From NCBI RefSeq assembly GCF_032854445.1, contig NC_088295.1, positions 47,915,385 through 47,979,384 on the forward strand: 64,000 bases of DNA. The letters are read 5' to 3'. The translations under genes and the position numbers were made by a program. The notes under the pieces were generated by a model. The model was not told where the DNA came from. It was given only the letters and a program-made list of their open reading frames with translations, and did not search any database. Shown in pieces: positions 23,372 through 37,674 of the stretch; position 1 is the stretch's first letter, and every line of letters starts with the position of its first letter. This DNA comes from Liolophura sinensis (Eukaryota > Mollusca > Polyplacophora > Chitonida > Chitonidae).

Positions 23372-26300
23372 CTAAGTGTAATATAGGCAATGACAGATGA
23401 AAAGACACTGTTTAACAGTGATATCATAAGTTTATGGTAACTATATAGAGTTTCTTGGCCCACATACAAAGAAAGTTTTGATCATTGATGATAAATTTAT
23501 TTAGATGAGGTCATTGTGTATGTAGCCCTGGCTTTTTTTGAACCTTGGTCCAGCAGTTTTACATTTGGAATGACAAAACAAGGTACCATTATATAAAAAT
23601 GTTGTAATGGTTAACTTTAGATCGGGGTGTCCCGATATGTACAAGGACATCAATACACGAATGATATAAAACTGGCATGTAAAGGTCAAGAAACCATGCT
23701 GTGGAAACGTGCCAAAAGAAAATTCCACTGCAAATAGAGTTGTAATCTGTTTCCATCGAGGAACTCATAAAACATGCCAAGAGCAGGCATTAAACTGCAA
23801 TTGGGGACTGCTCTCCCAGGAAATCAAGCTTCTTTTACCTGATTTTTATGCCTGCTGATTCCCAAGAGCATTATTAACGAACATTTTCTTGTTTCGTTAT
23901 TTTGCAACTATGGCAGTATGGAAGATTTTAAGAATTACCAAGACCTAATTAAAACAAAGATTGGTGGAATTTTTCCATTTCAATTAAACCTCCATGCAGG
24001 TGTTCTGTGGTCAAGTGCAAGCAGTTTCGGCTGGGGTCAACATTGTTTGTTGTGCATTATTCTTTTTGCTCTAAAGCATATAACTACATCTGCTCCCACT
24101 ACCAAAGTTACAACTGCTCTAAGTTTATCCTGCGAATAGACTGGGCAGTTGACCCCAAGTTAAATAAAGAAATAGAGGCTCAAAGTTTGACAATAGAGTA
24201 TGAAACAAATTAATTGTTAGTTTGAAGAAATAAATTCAGGAGGTATTATCAAGAACATGATTTAAAAAAAAAAGGTAATATATTTTATTGATAGATTGGT
24301 AGGCTACTAATTTTAACTAGAATGAAGCAGGTACACCTATAAGAGCTGAGAGCTCAGGGAGTGGTTTTGGCAGATAAAATTTCAATTTTGATTGACATTT
24401 GCCAGTTAAAAGGGTTTAGATATTCTTAAAATTTGAAAATTAGTTAAAATGTCATTCATGTATATTCAATCAATGGAAATCTTCCACAGTTACAATGAAA
24501 AGTGAATGATTTTGTCATATGTATTATAACCATTAATGATTGTTTCTTGAGAAGAAAGTCTCGATATCTAAAGGGTTTGCTCAACATTTAGTATGGCCAC
24601 CAAACCTCTAGACCCAGAAAAACTAGCTTTTTTGCTGGCACAAGTTCAAATCCACGGGATAGCATCCACAAAATTTGGATTGAAATGTCAAATGGTCCCT
24701 GCTGTAGCAGGGTCACAAGTTTTTATTAATTGAAATAATAATAATCTTTAGGATTTCAGTAGTTGTCCCCACAGGAAACCTGGCTAGACCCCAAATGAAT
24801 AAGTACACAGGATTTTTGTTAGGTTTATTCTTCACCAGCATGAACGCTGTGTCACCCCTGAAACTTTATTGACATAGAGGTATCCCGACCCTCAGTAGTC
24901 TGTAGCAAACCAATTAACCAATTCAGTCAACAGTTGCATGCATGTACAACAAGCCATTATTTCATTAAAATCTATACTTGTGTACTGTAGAAGGGTGTTC
25001 GAAAGATTTTAGAGATGTCTTTTGCCAATAAATGTATATTGTACTTGTCAGGGAAATCATTTACATCATCTGTATGTACATGTATGTATGCAGTTATTCT
25101 TGATTGTTTTAAAAGTTTTAGGTTGAAGGTATAACTGTGAGCGATAAGCTACGTGTACCTATATAAATGTAGCACATGATATTCTTCATGCCCGTACTAC
25201 AGGCAGACAGTTAATGGATGTTTCTGAACACACTGTCAAGAAAACAGGCCTCAATTAAATTTCTATCGCATGCATGGATATTGTGCGTATGTTGAATCTT
25301 TCTGTGACTTCATCCCATTTGAGAACGTGTAAAACTCCATTCCACTATGCATTAAGAAAAGGAGTCCAAACCGTATGTTCCTGTGTGTTTTTTTTTTTGT
25401 GTAGTAATTTTTGACACTTTTAAGTGTAATTGCGTGCTTTAACCACTTACGCAATACAGAGGCACTGCAGCATTACGATTGTAGTGCTTTACGGCAGTTT
25501 GGACCCCTTTGTGGGGACCATCTGAGTCTGTAATTGCCTTTACTGGAGTGAAAAAAAGATGAACTCAATTTCTCACATTTCTTTACGTACATGTAGTTCA
25601 CAGACCAAGTCTAATCCAGTCTTATAGCCAATTTTAGTCCATATTCCAAAGATGTTCTGTTAAATTCTGTCTTGAATCATTTGTCAGTATTCAGTCATTT
25701 TGTTTATGTGTTATTGGTAGTAGATTGCTTCCAGAGAACGGTAAATTACCTTTTGAATTTGACAGTATTATGAAAAGTTATATTCTGTGTGCATTGAAAA
25801 TGCTTGACTACAAAGTACCTTTTGTGGATGTATCGCCAGTTGACATTCCAGATCAGTATTTTCCCAATCTTAGTAGTGTCAGAGCCACACGACTTTATCG
25901 CAGTGAGCTATTGCGTTTATCATAAATGTAAAAAGTACAATAAACACACGTGCAGGCATGCAACATCATTTACAGTTACAGATGAATGTCATCTCTGTGA
26001 ATGACCATGGTGTAGGACTTTGATAAATTCCCATTTGGTCCACAAACATGGCCATTGCGGTAAACATGTACTGTATTTCACCTAAAGTTTTTTAATGTAA
26101 CAATTCAATTTCAGAAGCATCTAAATTCCTTAAAGTGATGCTTTAATTGTCAGAAGTTTTTTTGATTAGAGTTCAATCAGAATTCTCAAAAAACTTTGTC
26201 AGGGTCGATGAATGTTAGAATTAAGCATGGTGTCCCTTGAAAAATGCTATAGTTTAGTTTCGGATAGGTGGAAGACAACAAGTGAGATATTCTAAAGTTA

Positions 26301-28196
26301 GGTTGAAACCATTTAAGCAAATAAGTGATAAATGATACCCAACTGATGTGTAATGCAATTTGAGTTAGCAGAAAAACATTGTAATCAATGGCCATGCAGC
26401 AATTATTGCACGGTACTGGTACCAGTACCTGTAATTGCCTTTGAACCAGAGATGTACGTCTCCTGTTGCTGCAACCATACCTTTTATGTCTCACATTAAA
26501 TTAAGATACCTAAAGCCGGAAGTATTTTTGTTGTTGGCAGTGTGGAAAAGTTCATAGACCATTTGCTTTGATTCCTGAAGGTCATCACACAGCACTAGTC
26601 ACATTTATGAAGATTTGTTGGGTTGTTCTGTGCTATTGATTGGTCATGTCTGATTGCACATACAATAAATACTCTGTGTAACTTTATATGCATAAAACCT
26701 GTCCACAAGCTGGCACTATGAGCACAAATCCATGTGTAAAATGGGGGTGAGTGATAGAGACATTAGCACCTTACACACATAAAAATCAAATAAAGCAACA
26801 GATAACAGTTACAGTGTTTAAAGTCCTCTTTGTACAGTATATAATGGAAGTGTTGTATTTCAATAGTTTCAAAGTTAAAATGGTGCTAGCCTTGGTAGCC
26901 TGGCCATGCATATATGAAACCCTTTCCATGTAGACTATTGTTCTGTGAACTTGCATCTTGATTGTTTGTGTTTCTACTACTCCAAAACACATAAAGATCA
27001 CAGTTTCATAATGTGAATTCCATACAACCATGACAATTAATATGACTCTAGACCAGAGTGTCATTTAAGCTATAATTATTTATTCCTGACAAGGTATATG
27101 ACTGGCAGACATAAGTAGATTAGTTTCATAAATAACTTTGACAACCATTGGCTTCAGTTTTATCATCGTCTGCTGAAGTATTTGCTCTCAGCAAATCATA
27201 GATTATGACAATCCATGAGAAGTTCTTTTGGAGGCCAAACCTGCTTAAGAATCCATTCTAAATTGATATTGCTCAGTAATAGAATGATGTTCCACTCTGC
27301 CAACTGTTAGGTTTTCAGCTTGTGAAATTGAATGTACATAATATGGTAATTAATTACACTGACAAATTTGATTGGTTGAATTTGAATACCTGTAAGCATA
27401 TTTACTTGTACATGTGGCTACACTGTAAGGATTTGGGGTGAATGCAATGTACTCTTCTAGTGCTTTATGGTATACATGTGCAGTAAAGTACTGTAAAATT
27501 TTCCCCCCAAATTTGCAAATAAATCTCACTAAACATCACTTTTGGTGTTGAAATTCAAAATTTTCAGTAGGATATCATCCTACCTTCCAAACACATCTCA
27601 AACTCTTGAAATCTGGAAAAATTTACAATTTAGTCATGGGCAAAATTTTTGGTTATTTACCATATGTCATTTTGGCTTTGTATTTGGGCCGATGTACATG
27701 ATCTCAATCATGTAGAGAAATATATCTGACTAAGAGGATGGCAGAATCTTTTGTATATGTGATTTTCTGTAACGTGGTATAAGATAAATTTGTGTCCGCG
27801 TGAAAGTTTTAGCTTCTTTGTGTCAGTGTTTAAGTGCTTATGTCAAAATCCAAAAAACACAAATAAACAGACAGCACAGTTTATTGACACCTGTAGGCGT
27901 ACTATAGTCTGTATAGGAAACTCATTTATTCAGGTGAGTTACTGTAATTTTAGTTCGAATGCAGGTGGTGTTTTTAATGGTAGAAGTTTCATTTTCATGC
28001 GCAGTACAGTATGTTCTTGGCTTTGGCCATTTATAGACAAAATGTTCAAGATGCCAGGTGGGTTGAAGTTAACAAGAGATTTATTGGACATAATTATGAG
28101 GGTTCGTGTGGCCTCAGCTGGACAACATCAGTTCTTGTTTTTAAATTCAGGTTGATTGATAATATTCACGTACAAAGTCTCTGTACTGTATTGAAG

Positions 28197-28714
28197 ACGG
28201 ATGCAGCCACTCGCATTCTGGAGCCACGTCTTTTAATGCAAGTGGGTCGAAAACTCGAGAGTCGGGTTTTACAACAAGACACGCAAGTCGAGAATTTTAG
28301 AATGTGAGATTAGATAAACCTCTGTGATGTTATTGCTGATCTTACGCAGTTTGTCGAAAATCGAGCGAAAATAGCTGAAAAAAAGCATATTATTTTTCGC
28401 TAATCGCACATTCTCGAGCTTTCGACTGTCCCGTCACAAAACCCACGGGTCGACAACATGAGAGTCGAAAGGACCAAAAAAACGGGGGATTTTTGCAGAT
28501 ATTCTTGCATGATATTTAATAAACTGCTTGAGATTAGCAATAATATCGCGAGGTTTCAGTAATCTCGCATTCTGTAGTTCTCGATTCATAAAACCCATGG
28601 TTCAAGATTAGGCAAAATCACGCGATTTTATCTGCGTGGTTTTTTGTTAATCTCCACTCTCGAGTTCTTGACCCACATGTATTAAAAAGACGCGGCTCCA
28701 TTGGCCGCATCCGT
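28197..28714. mobile_element. Foldback element, about 518 bp, long imperfect inverted ends
   Basis: The left arm from ACGGATGCAGCC through GAGCCACGTCTTTTAATGCA to AAACTCGAGAGT pairs, after reverse complement, with the right arm at about 28651-28714 (ending GACGCGGCTCCATTGGCCGC and ATCCGT). Inside are further inverted pieces rich in TCGAGA, TCGACC and CGCGA, unlike the AT-rich surroundings. No reading frame spans it convincingly. It is best explained as a non-autonomous DNA transposon of foldback type. Confidence 0.75.
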
Positions 28715-28803
28715 TGTCCATAGTACTGTGGTCTGTGTTCTGTTACTAAGATAGTTTCTAAACCGATTTATACACTTTTGTTGGTGCAAACATATTTAGG
28801 CCT

Positions 28804-28953
28804 TAATAAGGAAGTCAACGCATCGATCATCATGTAAATGTAAAAGGTTTCACAAGATTTCAACCCATTTGCCGGAATCTTTGTCAAGTGGGTTGAAAGC
28901 TTGTTACAACTTTTTACATTTGCATGGTGATTGATGCCTTGACTTCATTATTG
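28804..28953. repeat. Imperfect palindrome, arms about 67 bp
   Basis: The left arm 28804-28870 (GAAGTCAACGCATCGATCAT, then AAATGTAAAAGG and TTTCAACCCATTT) pairs with 28886-28953 (AAGTGGGTTGAAAGC, TTTACATTTGCATGGTGATT, GATGCCTTGACTTC). The centre is 15 bases. Mismatches are scattered. It is a short foldback element or an old inverted duplication. Confidence 0.85.
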
Positions 28954-29253
28954 TCATTGAATCCCCATACGTATGGCAATTGGTTAAAGACAGTATAGAA
29001 TTTTTAACCTTTGCTGAGCATTATCCTCAGTGTAACAGTTAATGGACAGGGACTTTGTATGTTGGTGGTTAACCCTGGGCATATATAACCACTATGTTTT
29101 TCTCTTCTCATAAAACCAACTGCTACATAAATACTGGGTATTGCATGTACATGTACCTGCAAATGTGACTGTTCCATCTCTATGCTATAATGCTTTCTCA
29201 GAAATGCTTGCCTGAGCTGTGTTGAAGTGAAATTCCACCTTTTTCGGCATTTT

Positions 29254-29540
29254 GACCTTAAAAGAGGAAGTTGTAACTTTGTCGCTTGGCATTCAGCATG
29301 AAAGGGATAGTGTAACGATTAGTTGACCCACATCAGTATAATGACTCGAGCGGGGCGGCTTACTTGCCTTCAGTAAGTTGTATCAGTGAAGCAACACTAG
29401 AGAAAAGAGCGGTGGAAATTCGTCCTGCAACAAGGAGGCACATTACATGCACTCTAAGGATTCCTTCGTCATCATATGACTGAAAAATTGTTAAGTATGA
29501 TGTTAAACCCCAAAAACTCACTCACTCACTCACTCACTCT
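29254..29540 (+). mobile_element. SINE family B, 5' head missing
   Basis: Contains AAGAGGAAGTTGTAAC, CTTGGCATTCAGCATGAA, GTCCTGCAACAAGGAGGCAC, ACTGAAAAATTGTTAAGTAT and ends in a (CACT)n tail. Matches 37675-38038 over its length. Confidence 0.92.
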
Positions 29541-31924
29541 TGGTATTTTAATAATATACATCTACCATATTTCACCCAAAGTTGAGCGTTTTTCAAGTGA
29601 CATATTTTGCTTGTTTATGATTCATTCGTCCTTCTTATGGTCACTTTAAGGGGATTGTGGGAGGGGGGGGGCAAAAGTTTGATTCATTTTCTGATCAGAA
29701 AAACTCAAGTGTTAACATCAAAAGTATTAGTTTTAGGTGTTTAAATGTTTAAACTTAATAATATGAAATATAGGTCCAACCAAAGATGACTATATAGCTA
29801 TCAGTCTGCCTGGTATTCTGCATGTAAAATGATGGACAGAGTGGGAAGTTTTTATAGACAGAAAAGATGGTTTGACCTTAAGCTGGGCATGAAAAACTGA
29901 CAAATGGTCCTGACATGGAAGCTAGGTGCACTAGTAATTAATTCTCGTGGTCACATGTGCACTGGAGCCCTCACCAGGCATATAGATTTATTGCCATTAT
30001 TAAACTGGACAGGGTGTTGGAAATTTACTTTCACTTTTAAACCAATGCTTCTGATGAGTAGTGCGATGAGAATTTACCGTATGCCGGCTGCCATTTGTTT
30101 TTAGATTGATCATTTAATATACATGTACATATAGCTTAAGCTTCAGTAAGTATACATCTTGCATATATAATTATCTTGAAAACTGATGTTGTCAGTTTTG
30201 ATCAAAGTAAGCCATTCAGGCATTGTCTGCAATTGAGTATTAAGAATCACCATTCCACAAAAAATTTTGCCAAGTGAGATTTGTACAAAAATTTGTCTTT
30301 TCTTAATGGTATATTCAACTTAGTTGCGCCATGAAACCACAGTGGACTTAAGTTCTTTGAGAGATGTTAGTTTTTTCTAAAGATAATCTTCACCATTTGG
30401 AGTAGATCAGTAGATTGCAAATGTGATTCTATGAATAGGGGTATATAATTAATTGTTCAGGGCTTAGGAGCTCTAAAAAGTGTTATGTTTTTTTCAATGC
30501 TTTCTCTATTCTTGGATGGATGCCTGTGCCATGAAGATACTTCCCTGAGCGCCCCATGCCTTGTCTGGTGTCCACGGTGACAGACTTCGTATGCCGTGGA
30601 TCAATGGTCCGTTTCACAACACATCTGAACATGTGAGAGATTTACGGGCCATAAATCTAGTACTTAAGGTGTAGTCTCACACCAGATTTAATTACACTAT
30701 TGATTGATTAATTTAAACATCCCACATGCTGCATGTATATCGGTCCATGCGGCTCTATATATATAACATAGTTTCCAGGATAATTCTTACTCGTGTCATT
30801 GTCAAACCAATTCAGGTGCATTTTAATACTTCATTGTATCTGTATGTCAAATAAACCATTCAGTTTTCCTGCAAATTTAATATATTTAATGACCATACAA
30901 TCTTTAGCCATTCATGAGCAGATCAGAATGCTTCATAATTGCTATTATTAAAAATACATCTATATACTGTGCTATAGTTATCATATATATGCGTATATTT
31001 ATTTGATTGATGGTTACCAGTATATCGAAGAATTTTGTACTAATATGATAGTTGCCATCTTGAAGGGTGGAGAATGAACCATCAACCTTTGACAAGATAC
31101 TGGTGAAATTTAAGTTTTCCATGGTTGAGATGTACTTCGTATTGGTGGAAGGCAGAATGGTCGCCATTGAAATTCATGTAAAACCATTTGAGGATATGTT
31201 TTTTTTCTAATGCAAAATTTAAAAAAAAAATATGGCTATACATTTGATTTATTTTTAACTTCCTCACAGTGTTTTGTGACATGAATCAGATTGTAATGCT
31301 CCCAATCCAGCGTAACTTAGAATTGCACTTCTGGTCGGGCGTGATAGATCACCACTAACATCTGTCTGGCATCGTCTCTATGTAAGTGCTGGTAATGGGA
31401 AATCTGTGTGCTGGAGAAACTTTGCATCTTGACGCATGTTTTAATCTCTGCAAACTCTGATGATCCTGTGTGATTGAAATCGCACTTTGTCTGATTTCTA
31501 GAAGCCTCGATCCATTCAGATTACCAAAGGCAATTGCCAAGAGAGGGAGCAAGACCTTATACAGCTGCACCTTGGGTATAATTTGAGGGAGGTAATTCAG
31601 AGCAGAGCCCATAATTCAGATTCTGCGTCAAGGTGTATGTGTATCATGATGTTTATTGATTATAAACTTCCTGTTCTCACTGATTGTATAATAATATCGC
31701 ATTGCAACAATAAGACATATTTACTTTTCAGGCGGTGGCTATTATTTCTGAATCAGTTGAAATGTTGCAAGATTTCAAGACTAGATTCACCTATGCTTTA
31801 GTCTAGTGGTGACATGCTTGCTTCCTTCAATATCCGTGTCATTGAAATTCTACATTTTAAATCATATTCCAGTTCTCCAGGTGAGTGTAGTTGTTATAAT
31901 GCACAGAATAAAAAGCAAATGTGG

Positions 31925-32030
31925 ACACTGTCTTTATATACCACTGGTATCACACACTTGAGGGAAAGTTTGTCGGTAACCTTGGCACTCTGGTTTCCTC
32001 CATCTATAAAATTGACCGCCATCAGGTAAA
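31925..32030 (+). mobile_element. SINE family C fragment
   Basis: CTTGGCACTCTGGTTTCCTC followed by CATCTATAAAATTGACCGCC is shared with 47705-48057 and partly with 63590-63680. The usual tail after GCCATC is lost. Confidence 0.5.
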
Positions 32031-33473
32031 ATTAAAGCCATATTTTTTCTTGACTATGGCATTAAACAAGTAACAATCAAATGAAGTTTCTTTTCTCATT
32101 AATTCTGATGCTCATATTTTTTATCCAAATGTACATGCAGTTCCTGTTTTGATATTTATAGGGTTTGGATTGGATAAAAGTGGCTATGTTTGATTTTGAC
32201 AGGCTGTTGCATTCAAATGTCACAAACTGGAATGGGTTCTGCTCAGAATTGTGTAATCAAAAAACACATTGCTTTAGATTCACTTATTCATTGTGCAATA
32301 AAGTTTTTTTTTTCCAATTATAAAAACCAACAGTTTGCCGAAATCAGTCATGTTTTATTTGTGAGTACCATCCGTAGTCTGTGAACTTATCAGGGTTGAT
32401 GCCATTTTTTCTTGCGACTAGTTCAGAAGGTCAAATTACATCACACCTTTAATTGCACAGCACAGATTTTTTTTTAACATGAGAAGTAGGATTATGTAAG
32501 AGTTTTAAACAAGGGGTAGGAAACATCGGGTTAACTTGCGCATGGCTAATTCTGATGGCTGTTTACCAAACACTTCAAACTCTGGCATCAAGTGGTTTGT
32601 TTGATCCAAGCCTGACACGGTAAAGATTATTTTGATTGCATGGCCCTGAAGTCCCATCGATCATTCAGTCAATCTGCTTTTCTTTGTGCATGGATGACAA
32701 AGCTATTTGTCAATTTTATTGGTGCTGTCAGTATGTCTGCTAATAGTTTTTTTTTTTTGGTTAAGTTCAGGGTTAGGTTTTTATCAGGTTGCGTTTTGTC
32801 ATCTGTGTCAATCTCTGGCATCTGGTAAACAGAATTTTTACTGTCAAGTGAATCTTCAATGCTTCCATCTGTCTTTGCTCAGGTTACACTATGCTGTGGG
32901 GTTCACCTCTTCAGCTATCGATTGACACTTTTTTTATCAAGGCAATATCCGGCTGAAAATCCAATGAACTTTGAGATTTGGGAAGTGAGGGTGGGTGAGA
33001 GAGGCGGCCATGATATTGTCTACAGAAAAGCTGTTTTGGTCAATTACTGGATATCTGCCAGGTCTCATCCAACAGGTCCAATCTATAATTTCATTTGAGG
33101 AACATCCAAGTCACCATTCTATACACGTTATTGCATTAATTACTATAAAAGTGTGCTTGTCATCTTGACTCATTTTCCACCAAATCTATGGCACTCTTTA
33201 CAGTTGCTGGTGGGAATGCTTAGCGGGACACTTCCTTTCTTGTTGAGACAAAATATTGATTGATAACATAGCGGGAGGCAGGACTGATGGCCATAAAGGC
33301 CTTATTGATGTTATAAATATATCTAAGGCTTATCCCCAGCACTTCTCAGATTTCTGCCTTGGCAGCTTTACCGAAGTCAGTGTACATGTACAGAAATTGT
33401 ATAGCACCCACTATTAGACACTCCTCTATGATGATGAGTGAAATCTTTTGGATTTGTATGTACATATACGATT

Positions 33474-33715
33474 GAGGGGCATCTGTGGCCGAGGTGACTC
33501 CTGCCAGCGTGGTGTAATGACCCATGAGCCTTTCACTAATGCAGTGGCTGTGAGTTCAAGTGCTGCTCATATACTCGCTTCCTCTCCGGCCGCACATAGG
33601 ACGGTTGATCTGTCAGCAACCTGTGGATGGTCATGGGTTGACTGCGTAATGCTGGCCGCTGTCGTATATGTGAAATATTCTTGAGTACGGCGTTAAAACA
33701 TCAATCGCATAAATA
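33474..33715 (+). mobile_element. SINE family A, nearly full length
   Basis: The head GAGGGGCATCTGTGGCC, tRNA-like B box GAGTTCAAGTGC, middle CAGCAACCTGTGGATGGTCA and tail GAAATATTCTTGAGTACGGC are all present. A central segment is deleted, and the (AATA)n tail is decayed. Confidence 0.9.
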
Positions 33716-34561
33716 TGTACGATGGAATATAATATGTTCTAACATGTAGTGCTCATGCAGCCTGTGTTGGGAAAAGCTACAGTGGGAAGCTTTGCTTACT
33801 GCCTAAAATAATATGATCAGGACCTTTAAAGTTGTATAGTTCATCGTTCATTCCTATATCTTTACAGTGAGGATTTCAGTTGTGGGAAAATTAACAGCTA
33901 ATACAGTGCTTTCATGTAACAAGCGAACATCGGTCGATCTATCTTGGACCCTAATCAAGCCAATTATTGAAGTTGCTTTGAAAAATGGCACCCCATTTGT
34001 CATTGAGGTTGACAGTATGTAAACATCAGGGCCCAATTGTGCAAAAATGTATTGGCTTACATTGTTATTATGTCATATTTTATATAAATTTAGAATTATA
34101 ACCAGATTCAGCAGACAATGCAGGTCTCTAAACTCACCAGCTGCAGATTAAGCTCGTGTTTAATTAACTGTTACATAAATAAGTTTTGGGAAAAGTACAA
34201 AATTGTTGATTTGGCTTAAATTAAATTAGGTATGAAATTTTAAAACAGTTTTGAACAACCAGATTGTGTAATGTACATGTAAGCTGTTAACTATTCGTAC
34301 TATGGATAACATCAAAATTAAAGACCTTATGCTACAAAGTACATTTTTACATCAATTGTACTTGTATATCTATACTGTTGTATTCCACTACAATGGTATT
34401 ATGTTGTAATAATGCCATACTGAACGATTGTTCATTTAATATACCATGAATATCAGTTTTACACTTGGAAGAAATTGGTGAACTTGGCCTAGGATGTACA
34501 TCATGTACATGTGACTAACGAACTGTTGATTAAAGGCTTCATTGAAACCTACAATGAAGTT

Positions 34562-34654
34562 GGGGCCTCCGTGGCCCAGTTGGTTAGCACGTTAGCGCAG
34601 CGTAATGACCTAGGAGCCACTCACCAATGCGGTCGCTGTGAGTTCAAGTCCAGT
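34562..34654 (+). mobile_element. SINE family A, tRNA-like head only
   Basis: GGGGCCTCCGTGGCCCAGTT begins the head. TGGCCCAGTTGG fits the RNA polymerase III A box and GTTCAAGTCC the B box, as expected of a tRNA-derived promoter. The body and tail are absent. This is the best-preserved family A head in the window. It is not a real tRNA gene because no cloverleaf closes. Confidence 0.85.
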
Positions 34655-35024
34655 TTCCTTTATCATTTTGCTTGTGCTCTATAACTGATACAGCAAATCC
34701 CAGTTACTGCTCGAAATCAAATAAATTACTGCACATACATGTAATTATTGGTTAGTTCCATTAGTACACTTATTTTTAGAATTGTACATGTATGGTGGTA
34801 CAGTTATAATGTTAAAATATGTATTTAATATTCGTATTTGAATTTCAGTGAAACCATGAGAGAATTGTTCAACTCATTGGACAATGTGGTATACATGTGG
34901 GATAGAGGCCTGTATCTTCAGATTGTTGTCTGTGTCTTTCTCGAAGGATGTTTTGCATCACATTACAGAATGTCAGTCAATTTGCCAACATTGATGTGAA
35001 GCTATGAAAGTAGATGTACCTTAT

Positions 35025-35212
35025 GATTCCTCAGCCTTATCACATATGTAAGAGCAACTTTCAGTCTTATGCACCTTGTTAAATTGATTTTGGAGACAAA
35101 ACTCCATTAGTTGGGTTGGCAAATTTCTGGGCTTCAAAAAAAGTATCATATATAGAATAATGCCTTCAAAGTATGCTTGAATAAACACCATGCAAAAATA
35201 TTAAAGAATTAC
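35025..35212 (+). mobile_element. Short TIR element M, copy 4
   Basis: Begins GATTCCTCAGCCTTATCACA and ends AATATTAAAGAATTAC. The interior CATTAGTTGGGTTGGCAAAT and the block AAAAAGTATCATAT match the other copies. The termini have decayed. Confidence 0.65.
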
Positions 35213-36185
35213 CAAACTGTATTTCACATGAATTTTGACCTGTGAAAATGCATTTTCACAAGATAAAGCCCTTAAAAGGATACTTTTTATGCCCACACTC
35301 AGAATGTGTCACTGTAAAAATGCTAAACTTTAGGTAAAGTTACAAGCAATATCACGAAGTAGACCAAGTCAAGAGAAAAATGAATTTTGCCTTCCGAGAA
35401 CATTAATGTCTTGGAACTTGGTAAATTATGACTTCCTCGAAGTCTCTTGATATTGACTCAAGAAAAGGGCCATGAAGCTTATTTCGTTGATTCTGACTGA
35501 TCTCAGTGGACAGTGGGGGAAGGTCCAGATTTGTGGTGAAGGAAAAAAAAATGTCATTTGTCAAAGGGAAAGATATGAATGTCAAACATGTGTCAGCAGA
35601 AAAGAAAATGTCTGTCAAACAGAGGAAATTTTTCAATTAAAGCAAGGAGATGCCTCTTGGAAAGAAGGCTTGCTGTCAAATATGAAAGAAGTAAACTATT
35701 GATGGATGTATAGAAAAAAGTTACTGTAACTTTGGAAAATGGAGAAAAAAAATTTTGCCATTATCAAAATGGAATATTGTTGACAAAGCAAAGTTATTTG
35801 TCAAAGCACTGCATAATCAATGTGGGGCCCAGTTTCATTAACTGTATTCAATGATTATTACTATTGTGTCAGTTAATGTTCATCACAGATTTTTTATTGA
35901 AGCAAATGAAATTATACATGTATGCTGTATTCGGTGTAATGTTCAAATAATTTGCAACAGAATTAAGACATCACTGAAACCGTTGCAGAACTATTTCCAC
36001 ACTTGTGGAAGTTTCACATTTTTATATTTTACTCTTCTCATGTTTTGGATCTTTGCTGGCGGTTTTTGTAATTTTTTTTTTCTTCTTTTGATTGGTGTTA
36101 CTTAAGAATATTTCACTTAAAGCTGTCTTCAGCATTGCATGCCGTACAAATATGTGTGATAGATTTACATCAGATATACAAATGC

Positions 36186-36303
36186 ATGGTTGTGGGTCCC
36201 TAGGCTCTGCCCGGTTTCCTCCCAACATAAGGCCAGCCGCCTTTGCATAAGTGAAATACATGTATTCTTGAGTAAGGCATAAAACACCAATCAGATAAAT
36301 AAA
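36186..36303 (+). mobile_element. SINE family A, 3' part
   Basis: CTCTGCCCGGTTTCCTCCCA, a GCCGCCTTTGCATAAGTGAA block, TTCTTGAGTAAGGCATAAAA and an (AATA)n tail. A six-base ACATGT insertion interrupts the usual GAAATATTC. Confidence 0.88.
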
Positions 36304-37674
36304 TATTACATGTGTATATTCAAATGATTTTGTCACCCTGATATAGCTGTAATACTGCCGATGTGGTTTTAAATCACATTAATTATTCATTCAAATGATT
36401 TTGATGTTGATTATTAGTAGTTTTTAGTATTTTTATCACTCCTGTCAATAATTTTACTTTTTCTTTTGGCTCATGTGGTGTGTGTCCACAGTACATGTAT
36501 GTGGCGCCTGCCATTGAGAACCTCGACATGCTCGGTGTCACGTATGTTATGTTACAGTGAACACCACGCGATGTACTGTATAGTTCGTTTAATGTGCTGG
36601 TGAAACGTTGTCCGTGTCACCGGTCAAATATTCGGGTGTATTAATTATGGCTGCATGTTTGGTTTGATAAGATATGGTCTGATATACCATACACCTTAGG
36701 CTTCTCAGATTACAGGAGACTTGTTATTTCATGTTTTTTTTCACCACACATGTAATTTTCAAGATTTGTGTTGGCAGTTGAAAAAGTGTGTGGTAAATTT
36801 GCCTCCCAAGCACATGCGGATCCTTTTGTTTGGCCAGACAACCTTTTCAGTTCCTTCCTAGAGCAGACTGTATAGGTATAGATCCGTGGAACGCATGTAC
36901 ACCAGACCTTAATTGTATTTGGTGTCGTCTCAGGAATGAGCTGGCTGGCGCCATGATGCTGTAGAAAGATTCTATTATTTAGCCGACAAAAATTGAATTA
37001 ATTCAAGATGTTGAAAGTCAGTCTAGAGGCAGGGTGTAGTGCGTAATTAAGTAAAGTTCATGTTTGGCCTGGCGTGATTTGAATGAGGACCAGCTAATCA
37101 TTGGCTTACAACTGAACGTTTGTGTCTACATAGCCCTGCTGTGGATGGCAGTGATGGAGAGCTGTGCCAATACCATGTAACCCAACTAATCCTTCAACTG
37201 TATAACTTAACTGAATTGTGTCTGCATGGGTGCTTGGTCAGTGTAAAATGCCCTGCAGGACTGACCAAGGTACATGTGCCCGACCAGGGAGGCCTAAAGT
37301 ATTATGTGAGCACACAGAATTGTTCCCTTTGGTCAGTGTTAAACCTTGTCTCATTAACCCCTGAAGTAAAATGGCTCAGAAAATTCTCACCATGTTGACT
37401 GCTCAGATGACCCCTGTAAATTTGTAAGAATTGACGTTATAAATAAACGTCAGAATTAAAAGCTTTACTGTGTTTTGTAGATTTTGCATTAAACTAAAAA
37501 AGCAGCCTAAGACTAGCATAAAACCGTATTCACATGGTGTGCAATGTATGTGTCGACTTGTGAAATTGGACGAAATCAGTTGAGAGTAGGACAATTTATT
37601 TCTGTTTTGTAAGCCCTGTTCATACAATGTGATCTGTTGAATTCTGCATGACATTCTATCATGTAAGTAAGTAC

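Noticed and set aside
27790-28307. Overlapping plus-strand frames of 121 and 98 residues
   Set aside because: No motif or good splice context was seen, and the second runs into the foldback element at 28197.
29518-29540. Stand-alone CACT microsatellite
   Set aside because: It is the terminal tail of the family B SINE and not an independent repeat.
34562-34654. Possible true tRNA gene with A and B boxes
   Set aside because: The acceptor stem does not close and the sequence continues into a family A body elsewhere. It is a SINE head.
36022-36336. 104-residue minus-strand frame with a GGNRAEP motif
   Set aside because: The motif is simply the reverse reading of the family A SINE; the same peptide appears at other copies.
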